From NCBI GenBank assembly GCA_035637595.1, contig DASPWW010000162.1, positions 1-25,770 on the forward strand: a DNA stretch of 25,770 nucleotides, in the 5' to 3' direction. The translations under genes were made by a program, and so were the position numbers. Each line of letters starts with the position of its first letter. Within the stretch, counting starts at the first letter, position 1. Of this stretch, positions 1 through 8,215 are shown in pieces. This stretch comes from DASPWW01 sp035637595 (GTDB taxonomy: Bacteria; Actinomycetota; Thermoleophilia; Solirubrobacterales; 70-9). The notes beneath the pieces were generated by a model, which saw nothing but the letters and a program-made list of their open reading frames with translations, had not been told where the DNA came from and ran no database searches.

Positions 1-2
1 CC

Positions 3-707
3 GAGTCGTGGCGGCTCGCCCGCGAGGCCGTCGACTCCGGCCGCCCGGCGCTGCTGCTCTCCGACCTCTACTACCTCGACCACTACGGCAAGTCGGCCCA
101 CTTCCCGGGTCACGCCGTCGTGCTCGCCGGGTATGACCACGATGTCGCATACCTCTCCGACACCGCCTTCGAGGAGCTTCAGACCACGAAGCTGGAGAAC
201 CTCGCCACCGCCCGCCATGCCCAGCACCCCGTCTACCCGCTCGCCGGCCACATGTTCTCCGTCCCCGATGGCGAGGCCCTCCACGACCCGCGCGACGCGG
301 CGCCGCGGGCAATCGAGCGAGCGGTGCGCGAGATGTTCGAGCCCGAGCTGGGCGAGTTCCAGGGGATGCCCGCCCTGCGCCGGCTCGCCGACGAGATCGG
401 AGGCTGGCCCGAGGCGACCGACGACTGGCAATGGTGCGCGCGCTTCAACTACCAGGTGATCGAGCGGCGCGGGACGGGCGGCGGCAACTTCCGGCTGATG
501 TACGCGCGCTTCCTCGAGGAGGCGGGGTACGAGGAGAGCGCGCTCGCGCACGAGGCGGCGGGACAGTGGACCGAGCTGGCGGGCGCGCTGCTCGCCGCGA
601 GCGAGGCCGACCAGCCGGAGGTGCGGCTCTGGTCGGCGGCTGGCGATGCGGCCGCCCGCGTGCTCGAGGCCGAGGAGCGGATGTGGACCGCGCTGGACCG
701 AACCTGA
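3..707 (+). CDS. BtrH/DUF4872-like protein, 3' part (5' end outside window)
   Basis: The reading frame is open from base 3 and ends at TGA 705-707, so only the C-terminal 234 residues are visible. The segment FPGHAVVLAGYD followed by a beta strand and SDT resembles the His and Asp region of the papain-like/C39-like fold in BtrH-type N-terminal domains. The rest matches the style of the DUF4872 C-terminal domain: a Trp-rich helical stretch (WPEATDDWQWCARFNYQ), then GTGGGNFRLMYARFLEEAG. In butirosin synthesis BtrH is an acyltransferase that moves an aminoacyl side chain from a carrier protein to the aminoglycoside. The substrate here is unknown, and many family members lie outside antibiotic clusters. 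The catalytic Cys would be upstream of the window and cannot be checked. Family assignment is from memory of motifs. Confidence 0.7.
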   Translation, partial: ESWRLAREAVDSGRPALLLSDLYYLDHYGKSAHFPGHAVVLAGYDHDVAYLSDTAFEELQTTKLENLATARHAQHPVYPLAGHMFSVPDGEALHDPRDAAPRAIERAVREMFEPELGEFQGMPALRRLADEIGGWPEATDDWQWCARFNYQVIERRGTGGGNFRLMYARFLEEAGYEESALAHEAAGQWTELAGALLAASEADQPEVRLWSAAGDAAARVLEAEERMWTALDRT

Positions 708-761
708 GCTGGAGGCGCTGGTAGGGTTAAAGCTTCGAGTAGGGCCTAAGGGGAGGCAAGT

Positions 762-2129
762 ATGTCGCGCGGGACAGGGCGCGTCACGAGTATTTCGGTA
801 GCGACGACACTGCGTCTTGCGATCGTGGCATCGCTTGCGGTCGTCGCGATGATGGCCGCGGCCGCCTCCGCGAGCGCCGCCACCCGCTTTGCGGAGCCAA
901 ACGGGAACGGCACAGCGGGCCCCGGTGGCTGCCTGCAGATCGATCCCTGCAACCTTACGGACGCGGTCGAGGCCGTAGCCGTGGCCGACGGTGACGAGGT
1001 GGTTCTGCTGCCGGGCCCCTACGAGAATCAGACCGATCAGCTGGTCGTGGACAATGCCATCACCGTCCACGGTCAAGCGGGCCAGCCCCGTCCCGTGATC
1101 CCGATGAGCGGCACCAACGGGATTTTCGTCGTAAGCCCCGGCGCGGTGCTACGCGACCTGGAGATCGACTACACGCCCGCGGCGCCAGGCATTGGGCTGT
1201 TCATGATCGTCGGCGGGACCGCTGAAAGAGTGATCGTGACCGCGACGGGGACGGGCGCGACTGCTTGTGGGCCCTACGCCACCGCGGTAATCCGTGACTC
1301 GATCTGCTGGGCCAAGACGGACGGCGAGGCGGCCGTGGAGTCCAGCAGCAGTGGGGACTCAACGCACACACCCACGCTTCGAAACGTGACCGCGGTGGCA
1401 AGCGGTGGCAGCTCGGCCGCCGGAATCGATGTCAACACGAGCTTCGGCTCCGACACCACGCTGAACGCGAGGAATGTGATCGCCGTCGGAGGCGCGCCTC
1501 CGACTGGCGCTGACGTGAGCGCGGCTGCCTCGGCACAGGCAAGCACCAGTGCGACCGTCGATCTCGACTACTCCAACTACGACACCGAGCTCGAGCCGGG
1601 CGCGACCGATTCGGTCACCGACCCGGGGACGCTCAACAACCAGCTCGCGCCGCCGTCCTTCGTCGACGCCGCGAGCGGTGACTTCCACCAGGCGGCCGGC
1701 TCGCCGACGATCGACGCCGGCACCGGCGCCGCGACGCTGCTGGGAGCGGTCGACATCGACGGCGATCCGAGGACCGTGGGCGCTGCGCCGGACATCGGAG
1801 CCGACGAGCTCGTTCCCCCGGCCCCGCCCCCGGAGGGCGGCGGAGGCGAGGGCGACACCGCGCCGCCCGACACCCAGATCACCAAGAAGCCCAAGGACAA
1901 GACCAAGAAGAAGACCGCGACCTTCGAGTTCACTTCGACGGAGCCCAACTCGACGTTCGAGTGCAAGCTCGACGATGGACCCTTCCAGCCATGCACCTCG
2001 CCCCACACCGTCCAGGTCAAGAAGGGCAAGCACAGCTTCCAGGTCCGGGCCAAGGACGCCGCCGGCAACGTCGATGGCTCGCCGGCCTCAGACGACTGGA
2101 AGGTCAAGAAGAGGAAGAAGAAGAAGTGA
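762..2129 (+). CDS. Exported beta-helix / choice-of-anchor Q protein with Ig-like module and lysine tail
   Basis: A 455-aa secreted protein. A long signal peptide ends near ASASA-ATRFAEP (about residue 40). The ectodomain starts with a Cys pair (GGCLQIDPC), then GDEVVLLPGPY and several short strand-turn repeats typical of a right-handed parallel beta-helix. Next comes GSPTIDAGTGA..DIDGDPRTVG..PDIGADE (about residues 317-350), the choice-of-anchor Q signature. After a Pro/Gly linker, residues 365-447 form an Ig-like module with two Cys (FECKLDDGPFQPC). The end is WKVKKRKKKK. An SD, GGGGAGG at 750-756, lies 5 nt before the ATG. The gene at 23083 is a paralogue with the same domain order. The next gene starts 4 nt after the stop. 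The ligand or substrate is unknown; a surface adhesive or structural role is only inference. Confidence 0.85.
   Translation: MSRGTGRVTSISVATTLRLAIVASLAVVAMMAAAASASAATRFAEPNGNGTAGPGGCLQIDPCNLTDAVEAVAVADGDEVVLLPGPYENQTDQLVVDNAITVHGQAGQPRPVIPMSGTNGIFVVSPGAVLRDLEIDYTPAAPGIGLFMIVGGTAERVIVTATGTGATACGPYATAVIRDSICWAKTDGEAAVESSSSGDSTHTPTLRNVTAVASGGSSAAGIDVNTSFGSDTTLNARNVIAVGGAPPTGADVSAAASAQASTSATVDLDYSNYDTELEPGATDSVTDPGTLNNQLAPPSFVDAASGDFHQAAGSPTIDAGTGAATLLGAVDIDGDPRTVGAAPDIGADELVPPAPPPEGGGGEGDTAPPDTQITKKPKDKTKKKTATFEFTSTEPNSTFECKLDDGPFQPCTSPHTVQVKKGKHSFQVRAKDAAGNVDGSPASDDWKVKKRKKKK
1854..2126 (+). repeat. Ig-like/lysine-tail module, DNA copy A
   Basis: This is a direct repeat with 2731-3006 and 24163-24429. 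Copies A and C share a 32-nt exact run (1890-1921 equals 24199-24230) and a second 25-nt run around the Cys codon of FECKLD. The upstream parts of the two genes are much less similar at DNA level, so the module is more conserved than its host genes. Confidence 0.85.
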
Positions 2130-2133
2130 GGCA

Positions 2134-3009
<876 letters not shown>

Positions 3010-3017
3010 CGCCCGAT

Positions 3018-3623
3018 CTAGGCGCCGAGCCGCGCGAAGAAGCCGAGCCACTTCGGCCCGACCTGGCGCTCGAAGCGAAACCCGGCGGCCTCGCCGCGCT
3101 CGCGCAGCGTCCCCAGGGTGACCATGTGCGGGTCGCCCATCAGCTCGCCGACGACGAGGCGCCCCCCCGGCTTGAGCACCCGCTTGAGCTCACGCAGGGC
3201 CGCCTCCTGGTCCGGGATCTCGCCCAGCACCGTGATCAGGACCGCGGCGTCGAACGCGTCATCGCCGTAGGGCAGGGCCTGGGCGTCGCCCTGGGTCGCG
3301 GTGACGTTGGCGAAGCCGCGCTCGCCGGCGCGGCGCATCGCGTGGTCGAGCATCTCCTGCTGGATGTCGAAGATCTCGATCGTCCCCTCGTCGCCGACCC
3401 ACTCGGCGAGGTCGAGCGTGTAGTAGCCGGTCCCCGGCCCGACCTCGAGGATGCGCTCGCCGGCCTTCGCCTCGAGGATCTCGCGCAGGCGCTCGCGGGT
3501 GATGAACGGATGCGGGGCCTCGACCCAGAAGCGCTGGCTGTACGGGCACGCCGAGGGGTTCTTGCGCCACCACAGCGCGACGGCGAGCACCGCCGCGCCG
3601 GCGGCGAGCAGGAGCTTTCGCAT
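3018..3623 (-). CDS. Membrane-anchored class I SAM-dependent methyltransferase
   Basis: A 201-aa protein. The ATG at 3623-3621 overlaps the upstream TGA by one base (TGATG). A longer start would read through the upstream gene and is rejected. Residues 1-18 (MRKLLLAAGAAVLAVALWW) are an N-terminal membrane anchor or uncleaved signal. The SAM-binding motif I is ILEVGPGTGYYT; the acidic end of strand 2 is IEIFD; motif II/III has DAQALPYGDDAFDAAVLI; and LKPGGRLVVGE is the usual post-motif strand. This matches the Methyltransf_11/ubiE-like fold. The N-terminal FWVEAPHPFITRERLREIL segment is common in small actinobacterial methyltransferases. The acceptor is unknown; a membrane lipid or quinone is possible. 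Its stop faces the stop of the preceding plus-strand gene with only 8 bp between, so no terminator fits there. Confidence 0.8.
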   Translation of the reverse strand: MRKLLLAAGAAVLAVALWWRKNPSACPYSQRFWVEAPHPFITRERLREILEAKAGERILEVGPGTGYYTLDLAEWVGDEGTIEIFDIQQEMLDHAMRRAGERGFANVTATQGDAQALPYGDDAFDAAVLITVLGEIPDQEAALRELKRVLKPGGRLVVGELMGDPHMVTLGTLRERGEAAGFRFERQVGPKWLGFFARLGA

Positions 3624-3847
3624 CAGGAGCCGGAGAAGCCGATCGTCGACGGACCGCCCTCGGCCTTGACGAAGACGATCTGGCGCAGATCGAGGATCAG
3701 GTCTCCGTCGTCGGAGGACAGCTCGAGCCACGCGTCGTCCGCTCCGAGCGCCTTGCGGAGCTGCACGAGCTGATCCTCGCTGAGGCGCACCGCCGCGACC
3801 TGGCCGCCCCCGAAGCCGATCTCGACGCGCTTGGTCTGCTTCGCCAT
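3623..3847 (-). CDS. Small conserved-looking hypothetical protein, 74 aa
   Basis: The protein starts MAKQTKRVEIGFGGGQVAAVRLSE and is predicted as strand-helix-strand-strand: VEIGF strand, EDQLVQLRKAL helix, WLELSSDD and LILDLRQIVFVKAE strands. Codon use fits its neighbours, and it sits between two clear genes (10-bp gap to the epimerase upstream, 1-base overlap with the methyltransferase downstream), so it is very likely real. The compact layout with a hydrophobic IVFVK strand near the end recalls DUF3107-type small actinobacterial proteins, but I am not sure of that link. No catalytic motif, Cys or membrane segment is seen. A small RNA/ligand-binding or scaffold role would be a guess. Confidence 0.7.
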   Translation of the reverse strand: MAKQTKRVEIGFGGGQVAAVRLSEDQLVQLRKALGADDAWLELSSDDGDLILDLRQIVFVKAEGGPSTIGFSGS

Positions 3848-3857
3848 CGTGACCCCC

Positions 3858-4256
3858 TCAGTGCTCGACCAGCTCGGTCAGCACCTTGCCGGTCGCCCTG
3901 GGGTGCAGGAAGGCCACGCGGCTGCCGCGGATACCTATGCGCGCCTCGTGGTCGATCAGCTCGACCCCCGCCGAGCGCAGCCGCTCGAGCACCGAGTCAA
4001 TGTCGTCGACCGCGTAGGCGACGTGGTGCAGGCCCTCGCCGCGCTGCTCGATGAACTTGCCGACCGCGGTATCGGGCGACAGGGGTCGAAGCAGCTCGAC
4101 GTGGCCGTCGCCGACGTCCATCAGGACCGCCTCGACGCCCTGGGACTCGACCGTCTCGCGATGCGAAAGCGGCATCCCGAAGGTGTTCTCGTAGAGCGCC
4201 ACCGCGGCGTCGAGATCCGACACCGCGACGCCGACGTGATCGATGCGGCTGAGCAT
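3858..4256 (-). CDS. mce: Methylmalonyl-CoA epimerase (VOC family)
   Basis: A 132-aa protein of usual family length. It converts (S)- to (R)-methylmalonyl-CoA in propionyl-CoA and odd-chain/branched-chain degradation, feeding methylmalonyl-CoA mutase. The two VOC beta-alpha-beta-beta-beta repeats are clear: RIDHVGVAVSDLDAAVALYENTFG, then GLHHVAYAVDDIDSVLERLRSAG. Candidate metal ligands are His7, Glu54 (HVELLRP), His78 and Glu128 (VLTELVE). The mutase and propionyl-CoA carboxylase genes are not in the window. The gene is first in a three-gene minus-strand operon, and a TAGACT box lies 8 nt before the ATG, suggesting a leaderless mRNA. Another VOC enzyme is possible, but length and motifs favour the epimerase. 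Confidence 0.88.
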   Translation of the reverse strand: MLSRIDHVGVAVSDLDAAVALYENTFGMPLSHRETVESQGVEAVLMDVGDGHVELLRPLSPDTAVGKFIEQRGEGLHHVAYAVDDIDSVLERLRSAGVELIDHEARIGIRGSRVAFLHPRATGKVLTELVEH

Positions 4257-4264
4257 TCGCGGCC

Positions 4265-4270
4265 AGTCTA
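4265..4270 (-). promoter_or_regulatory. Putative -10 box (TAGACT) of mce
   Basis: On the minus strand TAGACT lies exactly 8 nt before the mce ATG, with no SD between. The spacing would place transcription start at or next to the ATG. There is no -35 match; the 20-bp palindrome 4281-4300 covers that area. Confidence 0.45.
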
Positions 4271-4280
4271 TTGAGCCGCC

Positions 4281-4300
4281 CGCCCCGGCCGGCCGGGGCG
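4281..4300 (-). terminator. 20-bp perfect GC palindrome after ftsH
   Basis: CGCCCCGGCC is directly followed by its reverse complement. It lies 14 nt beyond the ftsH-like stop and before the mce promoter. As RNA it can form a strong GC stem. There is no U-tract, as is common for actinobacterial hairpin terminators, so termination is inferred. Confidence 0.5.
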
Positions 4301-4313
4301 CGGGCGCAGGAAC

Positions 4314-5870
4314 CTACCTGGGCTGGTCGCGCCGCCGGCTGGCGAGCACTCCGAGCGCGGCGCCGGTCGGGACGTCCTCTTGCACGCCTTCGCCTACGTC
4401 GATCTGGCCGCGGTGTCGCGACATGATCCGCTGGATCTCGTCGTGCTCGATCACCTCGTTGGCGAGCAGCCGCGAGGCGATCTCGTCGAGCAGATCGCGA
4501 TGGTCGGTCAGCAGGCGGTGAGCTCCCCGGTAGGCCTCCTCCGCGATCGCCTGGACCTCCTCGTCGCGAGTCTGGCGCAGCGCCTCCGAGACGGTGAAGT
4601 CGTCGCCCGGGACCTGGTGTGAGCGGATCGTCGTACCCATCCCGTAGTCGAAGACCATCGAGCGGGCGATCCCGGTGACTCTTTGGAGGTCATCCGAGGC
4701 GCCGGTGGTGACGCGACCGAACGAGATCTGCTCCGAGACCCTCCCCGCCAGCAGGACCTTCATGTAATCGATCAGCTCCTCGCGCGACTTCAGGTAGCGG
4801 TCCTCCTGGGGGAGGTTGAGGGTGTAGCCCAGCGTCTTGCCGCGGGGGATGATCGAGACCTTCTGGACCTTGTCGACCGAGGGCAGCAGCTCGGAGACGA
4901 GGGCGTGGCCGGCCTCGTGCCAGGCGATCACCCTCTTCTCGGCATCGGTGATCACCTTGCGCGACTGCAACCCCGCGACGACGCGCTCGAAGGCGTTCTC
5001 GAAGTCGCGCTGGCTGATGAAGTCACGCCGGTTGCGACCCGCGAGGATCGCGGCCTCGTTGGCCAGGTTGGCGAGGTCGGCGCCGGTCAGGCCCGAGGTG
5101 TGGCGGGCGACGCGATCGAGTTCAACACCCTGGGCGAGCGGCTTGTCGCGCGTGTGCACGCGCAGGATCGCGTGCCTGCCGCGCATGTCGGGCGGCGGGA
5201 CGAAGACCTGGCGGTCGAAGCGGCCCGGCCGCAGCAGCGCCGGATCGAGCTTCTCGAGCAGGTTGGAGGCCGCCATCACGACGATGCTGTCGCCCGACTG
5301 GAAGCCGTCCATCTCGACGAGAAGCTGGTTCAGGGTCTGGTCGCGCTCGCCGGAGATGTCGGAGCCGCGCTTCGCTCCGACCGCGTCGAGCTCGTCGATG
5401 AACACGATCGCCGGAGCGTTGTCGCGCGCCTGCTTGAACAGGCGCCTGATCCGGGCGGCGCCGAGGCCCGCGAACATCTCGACGAACGCCGAGGCCGACT
5501 GGCCGTAGAACCTCGCGCCGGACTCGTGCGCGACGGCCTTGGCGAGCAGCGTCTTACCCGTGCCCGGCGGACCGTGGAGCATGATCCCCTTCGGGACCTT
5601 GGCGCCGAGCCGCTTGAACTGCTTCGGGTGGCTGAGGAACTCGACGACCTCGCGCAGCTCGTCCTTGGTCTCCTCGACGCCTGCGATGTCGTCCCAGGTC
5701 ACCGAGCTCGCGGACCGCGGCGTGATCTGCTGCGGCTTCGTGCGCGGCATCAGCTTCAAGGTCCGCCACACGAGGTAGACGAGCGCGCCCATGAAGAGCA
5801 CCGGCAGCCAGATCGTCACCCAGCGCTCGAACTGGTCGTACGTGATTCCTAGGAGTGCCGTCTCAAGCAA
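4314..5870 (-). CDS. ftsH: Short FtsH-like membrane AAA+ zinc metalloprotease
   Basis: A 518-aa protein. It would degrade membrane and misfolded cytoplasmic proteins as an ATP-driven hexamer. Residues 17-37 form one transmembrane helix. The AAA domain follows: Walker A GPPGTGKT (100-107), pore loop EMFAGLG (131-137), Walker B IVFIDELD (155-162), SRH with ALLRPGRFDRQ (211-221). The peptidase domain has HEAGH (318-322, two His ligands and the catalytic Glu) and TTGASDDLQR, which carries the third ligand Asp. Typical FtsH is about 600-650 aa with two helices and a roughly 70-aa extracytoplasmic domain; both the second helix and that domain are missing here. The start is TTG at 5870 with AGGGG about 10 nt upstream; the first in-frame alternative would cut into the helix. 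All catalytic residues are present, so it is likely active. Confidence 0.88.
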   Translation of the reverse strand: MLETALLGITYDQFERWVTIWLPVLFMGALVYLVWRTLKLMPRTKPQQITPRSASSVTWDDIAGVEETKDELREVVEFLSHPKQFKRLGAKVPKGIMLHGPPGTGKTLLAKAVAHESGARFYGQSASAFVEMFAGLGAARIRRLFKQARDNAPAIVFIDELDAVGAKRGSDISGERDQTLNQLLVEMDGFQSGDSIVVMAASNLLEKLDPALLRPGRFDRQVFVPPPDMRGRHAILRVHTRDKPLAQGVELDRVARHTSGLTGADLANLANEAAILAGRNRRDFISQRDFENAFERVVAGLQSRKVITDAEKRVIAWHEAGHALVSELLPSVDKVQKVSIIPRGKTLGYTLNLPQEDRYLKSREELIDYMKVLLAGRVSEQISFGRVTTGASDDLQRVTGIARSMVFDYGMGTTIRSHQVPGDDFTVSEALRQTRDEEVQAIAEEAYRGAHRLLTDHRDLLDEIASRLLANEVIEHDEIQRIMSRHRGQIDVGEGVQEDVPTGAALGVLASRRRDQPR

Positions 5871-5930
5871 GTCCGCTGGCCCCTGTACGGAGTGGAAACC
5901 CTGACGGACAAGGTACCGCTATGGGCGCGT

Positions 5931-5945
5931 TGTTCAAGATGAACA
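5931..5945. promoter_or_regulatory. Perfect 15-bp inverted repeat upstream of ftsH (operator candidate)
   Basis: TGTTCA-AGA-TGAACA is a perfect 6+3+6 dyad, 61 nt upstream of the ftsH TTG. This is a typical size and position for a dimeric repressor or activator site. The half-site order (GTTC...GAAC) is opposite to the Bacillus/mycobacterial SOS box. The regulator is unknown. Confidence 0.45.
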
Positions 5946-5960
5946 CTCGTCCACGGGGTG

Positions 5961-5976
5961 GTCCCCTAGGGGGGAC
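5961..5976 (-). terminator. Weak hairpin after the DUF1385 gene
   Basis: GTCCCC-TAGG-GGGGAC gives a 6-bp GC stem starting 4 nt after the DUF1385 stop (minus strand). No U-tract follows. It could equally be part of the ftsH control region. Confidence 0.3.
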
Positions 5977-5979
5977 TGC

Positions 5980-6858
5980 CTAGTGAGGCCCCGGTGCGGA
6001 CAGGGGTCCGACCCCCTCCGCGCGAAGGATCGCGTCGAGCGCCGCGGCGCCGACCTCGAGCTGCTCGGCGGTCGGCTCGCGCGTGGCGAGCAGGCGCTGG
6101 ATCTCGGTCCCGGGACGGCGCACCGCGCGCGCGATCGCCGAGTCGGGGTTGCGCTCACACCACGCGAACAGCTCGACCGCGATCGACACGGCGCCGACCG
6201 CGGCGGCGAGTCGCGCAACCCGCCCAGGTCTTTCGAGCAGGCGCTCGACCGTGAGCTGCCCGGCGACCGACAGGACGAGCAGCGGCGCGATCAGGTGCGA
6301 GCCGCAGCGTTCGTGCTCCTTCGCTACCTCCGCCGGATCGGGGCGGCCCTGCTCATATGCGCCGATCGCCTTGTGCTCGACGCCGTGATAGGCGGCCAGC
6401 TCGGAGCCCCGCAGGGCGACGGCGGCGGGAAGCAGGCCGAGTGCCGCGGCGAGGCTCTCGCGCGCCGCCGAGCTCGTCCCGCCGCGCCGCAACGCGCCGC
6501 CCGCGAGCGTCGCTGCGATCGCGGCGATCAGGACGCGCGGATCCTCGAACGGGAGCCGGGCCTCGGGCAGCCGCCGCCGCGCCAGCGGCACGACCGCGAA
6601 CGCCTCGGCGAGCTTCAGCGGCCCACGAAGCAGCGGCAGCGTTCCCGCTCGCGGCGCGAAGCTCGGCTTGTCGCCGGACGCGACGCGGATGCTCCCGTCC
6701 GGCGCCCGGGCGGCGGCTGCCCATGCGGTGGGCCCGTGGATCAGCAGCCCGTTGCGAAGCGCCATCCCGCCGAGCCGTAGTCGCTCCGGCCCCGCCCCGT
6801 TGCCCGACGCGGTCGAGCCGTCGGCGAGGGAGATCGCCGTCGCGCCTTCCTCGCTCAT
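5980..6858 (-). CDS. DUF1385 (YqhQ-like) membrane protein
   Basis: A 292-aa protein. The ATG at 6858 overlaps the upstream peptidase stop as ATGA, which fixes the start; the longer open frame is antisense-like filler inside the peptidase gene. Family marks are LRLGGMALRNGLLIHGP near the start, the conserved YHGVEHKAIGAYE, and a KEHERCGSHLIAPLLVLSV helix, with two or three further hydrophobic helices (about residues 115-155, 195-245). DUF1385 proteins have no established biochemical activity. In many Gram-positive genomes they sit near rpmE, prfA and prmC, but none of those is here. The overlap suggests tight co-translation with the M20 peptidase. Confidence 0.75.
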   Translation of the reverse strand: MSEEGATAISLADGSTASGNGAGPERLRLGGMALRNGLLIHGPTAWAAAARAPDGSIRVASGDKPSFAPRAGTLPLLRGPLKLAEAFAVVPLARRRLPEARLPFEDPRVLIAAIAATLAGGALRRGGTSSAARESLAAALGLLPAAVALRGSELAAYHGVEHKAIGAYEQGRPDPAEVAKEHERCGSHLIAPLLVLSVAGQLTVERLLERPGRVARLAAAVGAVSIAVELFAWCERNPDSAIARAVRRPGTEIQRLLATREPTAEQLEVGAAALDAILRAEGVGPLSAPGPH

Positions 6859-8189
6859 CCGAGCACCCGGCGTGCAAGCTCGGCGAAGAAGCTCGCCGAG
6901 AGCTCGAGGTCGGAGACGGCGACGCGCTCGTCGGCGCCGTGGATCAGCGGGGCGATCTCGGCAAGCGACATCGCGTTGTGAGGGCAGAAGCCGTAGACGG
7001 TCGCGCCGAATGCCTTGCGGAACCAGTGGCTGTCGCTGAACCCGGGCATCACGATCGGCACCAGCCGGGCGCCGGGGTCCGCCTCCGCGAGCCAGCCATC
7101 GATCGCCTCCCACAGCGGGGTGCCGGAATCGGAGCGGTTGCCCACAACGCGCTGGGCAAACTCAATCTCGTATTCGCCCTCGCCGAGCACCGACTCGACC
7201 CGCTCGCGAACGTAATCCTCACCGTGCCCCGGCGGGACGCGGCAGTCGACGAACAGCTCCGCTTGCGAGGGGATGACGTTCTCCTTCTGTGAGGCCCGCG
7301 CCATCGTCGGCGAGAGCGTCACCCCGAGGATCGGCTCGGCGATGAACAGCGCCGCGGCGGGATCGTCGCCGGCGAGGCGCTGCAGCGCCGCGGCCAGCGA
7401 GTCGTGGTCGCCCGCGACGGGCTCGTCGAGCATCGCGGAGAGGAACTCGATTCCCTCCGGAGTCGCCTCGTAGTCGGGCTGCGTCCGCAGTCGCTCGAGC
7501 AGCGGCCCCAGCTTCAGCAGGGCGTTGTCGCCGATTCGCGGCAGCGAGCCGTGCCCCGCCCGCCCACGGGCCCGGATCGTGAGCCGGAAGACCCCCTTCT
7601 CGCCGAGCGCGACCGTGTACAGCCGGCGGCCGTCGCGTTCGAGCGCGACGCCACCACCCTCGTTGATCACGACGTCGGAGCGCACAAGGTCCGGGCGCTC
7701 CTCGCACAGCCACCTGGCGCCGTACGCGGCGCCCGCCTCCTCGTCGGCGGTCGTGACGACGAGCAGCTCGCCGCGTGCGGGCCGCCATCCATCGGAGGCC
7801 AGCGCGGCAGCGGCCGCCACCTCGGCCGCCACCTGGCCCTTCATGTCGAGCGCCCCGCGCCCCCACACCTCGCCGTCGGCGACGTCGCCGCACCACGGGT
7901 CGCGGCTCCACTCGGAAGCGTCGGCGCCAACGGTGTCCGCGTGGCCGAGCAGGCAGAGCACCGGCCCGGCGGACTCGCCGCGAAGCCGCGCCACGAGGTT
8001 GGGCCGCTCGGGCTCGCGAGCGGCGAGCTCGCACTCGAAGCCCGCCGCGGCGAGCAGGTCGCGAAGCATCTCCTGGGCCTCGCGCTCGCGCCCCGGCGGG
8101 TTGGAGGTGTCGATCCGGATCAGCCGCTGGAGCAGCTCGACCGCCGCGGTGCCGAGGTCCGAGCGGGTGGCGATCGCGACCTCCTCCAT
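6855..8189 (-). CDS. M20 family metallopeptidase (ArgE/DapE/ACY1-type)
   Basis: A 444-aa cytosolic di-zinc amidohydrolase. Zinc and catalytic residues are visible in order: His83 and Asp85 (LLGHADTVG), Asp115 (GALDMKG, bridging), Glu150/Glu151 (TADEEAG, general base and ligand), Glu177 (VINEGGG) and the C-terminal His in PLIHGADE. The dimerisation lid lies between about residues 195 and 330 (RARGRAGHGSLPRIGDNA). The substrate cannot be set: acyl-amino acid, succinyl-diaminopimelate and dipeptides are all possible. The PIVMPGFSDSHWFRKAFGATVYGF segment is typical of broad M20 carboxypeptidase-like members. The start ATG 8189 has TAACCT 7 nt upstream and no SD. Confidence 0.85.
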   Translation of the reverse strand: MEEVAIATRSDLGTAAVELLQRLIRIDTSNPPGREREAQEMLRDLLAAAGFECELAAREPERPNLVARLRGESAGPVLCLLGHADTVGADASEWSRDPWCGDVADGEVWGRGALDMKGQVAAEVAAAAALASDGWRPARGELLVVTTADEEAGAAYGARWLCEERPDLVRSDVVINEGGGVALERDGRRLYTVALGEKGVFRLTIRARGRAGHGSLPRIGDNALLKLGPLLERLRTQPDYEATPEGIEFLSAMLDEPVAGDHDSLAAALQRLAGDDPAAALFIAEPILGVTLSPTMARASQKENVIPSQAELFVDCRVPPGHGEDYVRERVESVLGEGEYEIEFAQRVVGNRSDSGTPLWEAIDGWLAEADPGARLVPIVMPGFSDSHWFRKAFGATVYGFCPHNAMSLAEIAPLIHGADERVAVSDLELSASFFAELARRVLG

Positions 8190-8196
8190 CGCCCCC

Positions 8197-8202
8197 AGGT
8201 TA
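8197..8202 (-). promoter_or_regulatory. Putative -10 box (TAACCT) of the M20 peptidase gene
   Basis: TAACCT on the minus strand lies 7 nt before ATG 8189, matching the TAnnnT-N6-8-start pattern seen before other genes in the window. Confidence 0.4.
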
Positions 8203-8215
8203 CTTGCAGGATGCC

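Noticed and set aside
1549..2133. N-terminal extension of the 2134 gene
   Set aside because: The extension is Ser/Arg/Pro/Thr-rich shadow of the 762 gene. A good signal peptide starts at GTG 2134.
4683..5852. 389-codon open frame on the plus strand opposite ftsH
   Set aside because: The ftsH strand carries complete catalytic motifs. This frame is low-complexity and has no family features.
5931..5945. SOS (LexA) box
   Set aside because: The half-sites are arranged GTTC...GAAC, the reverse of the Gram-positive GAAC...GTTC order.
6859..7113. N-terminal extension of the DUF1385 protein
   Set aside because: The Arg-rich stretch lies inside the M20 gene. ATGA overlap at 6858-6855 gives a natural start.
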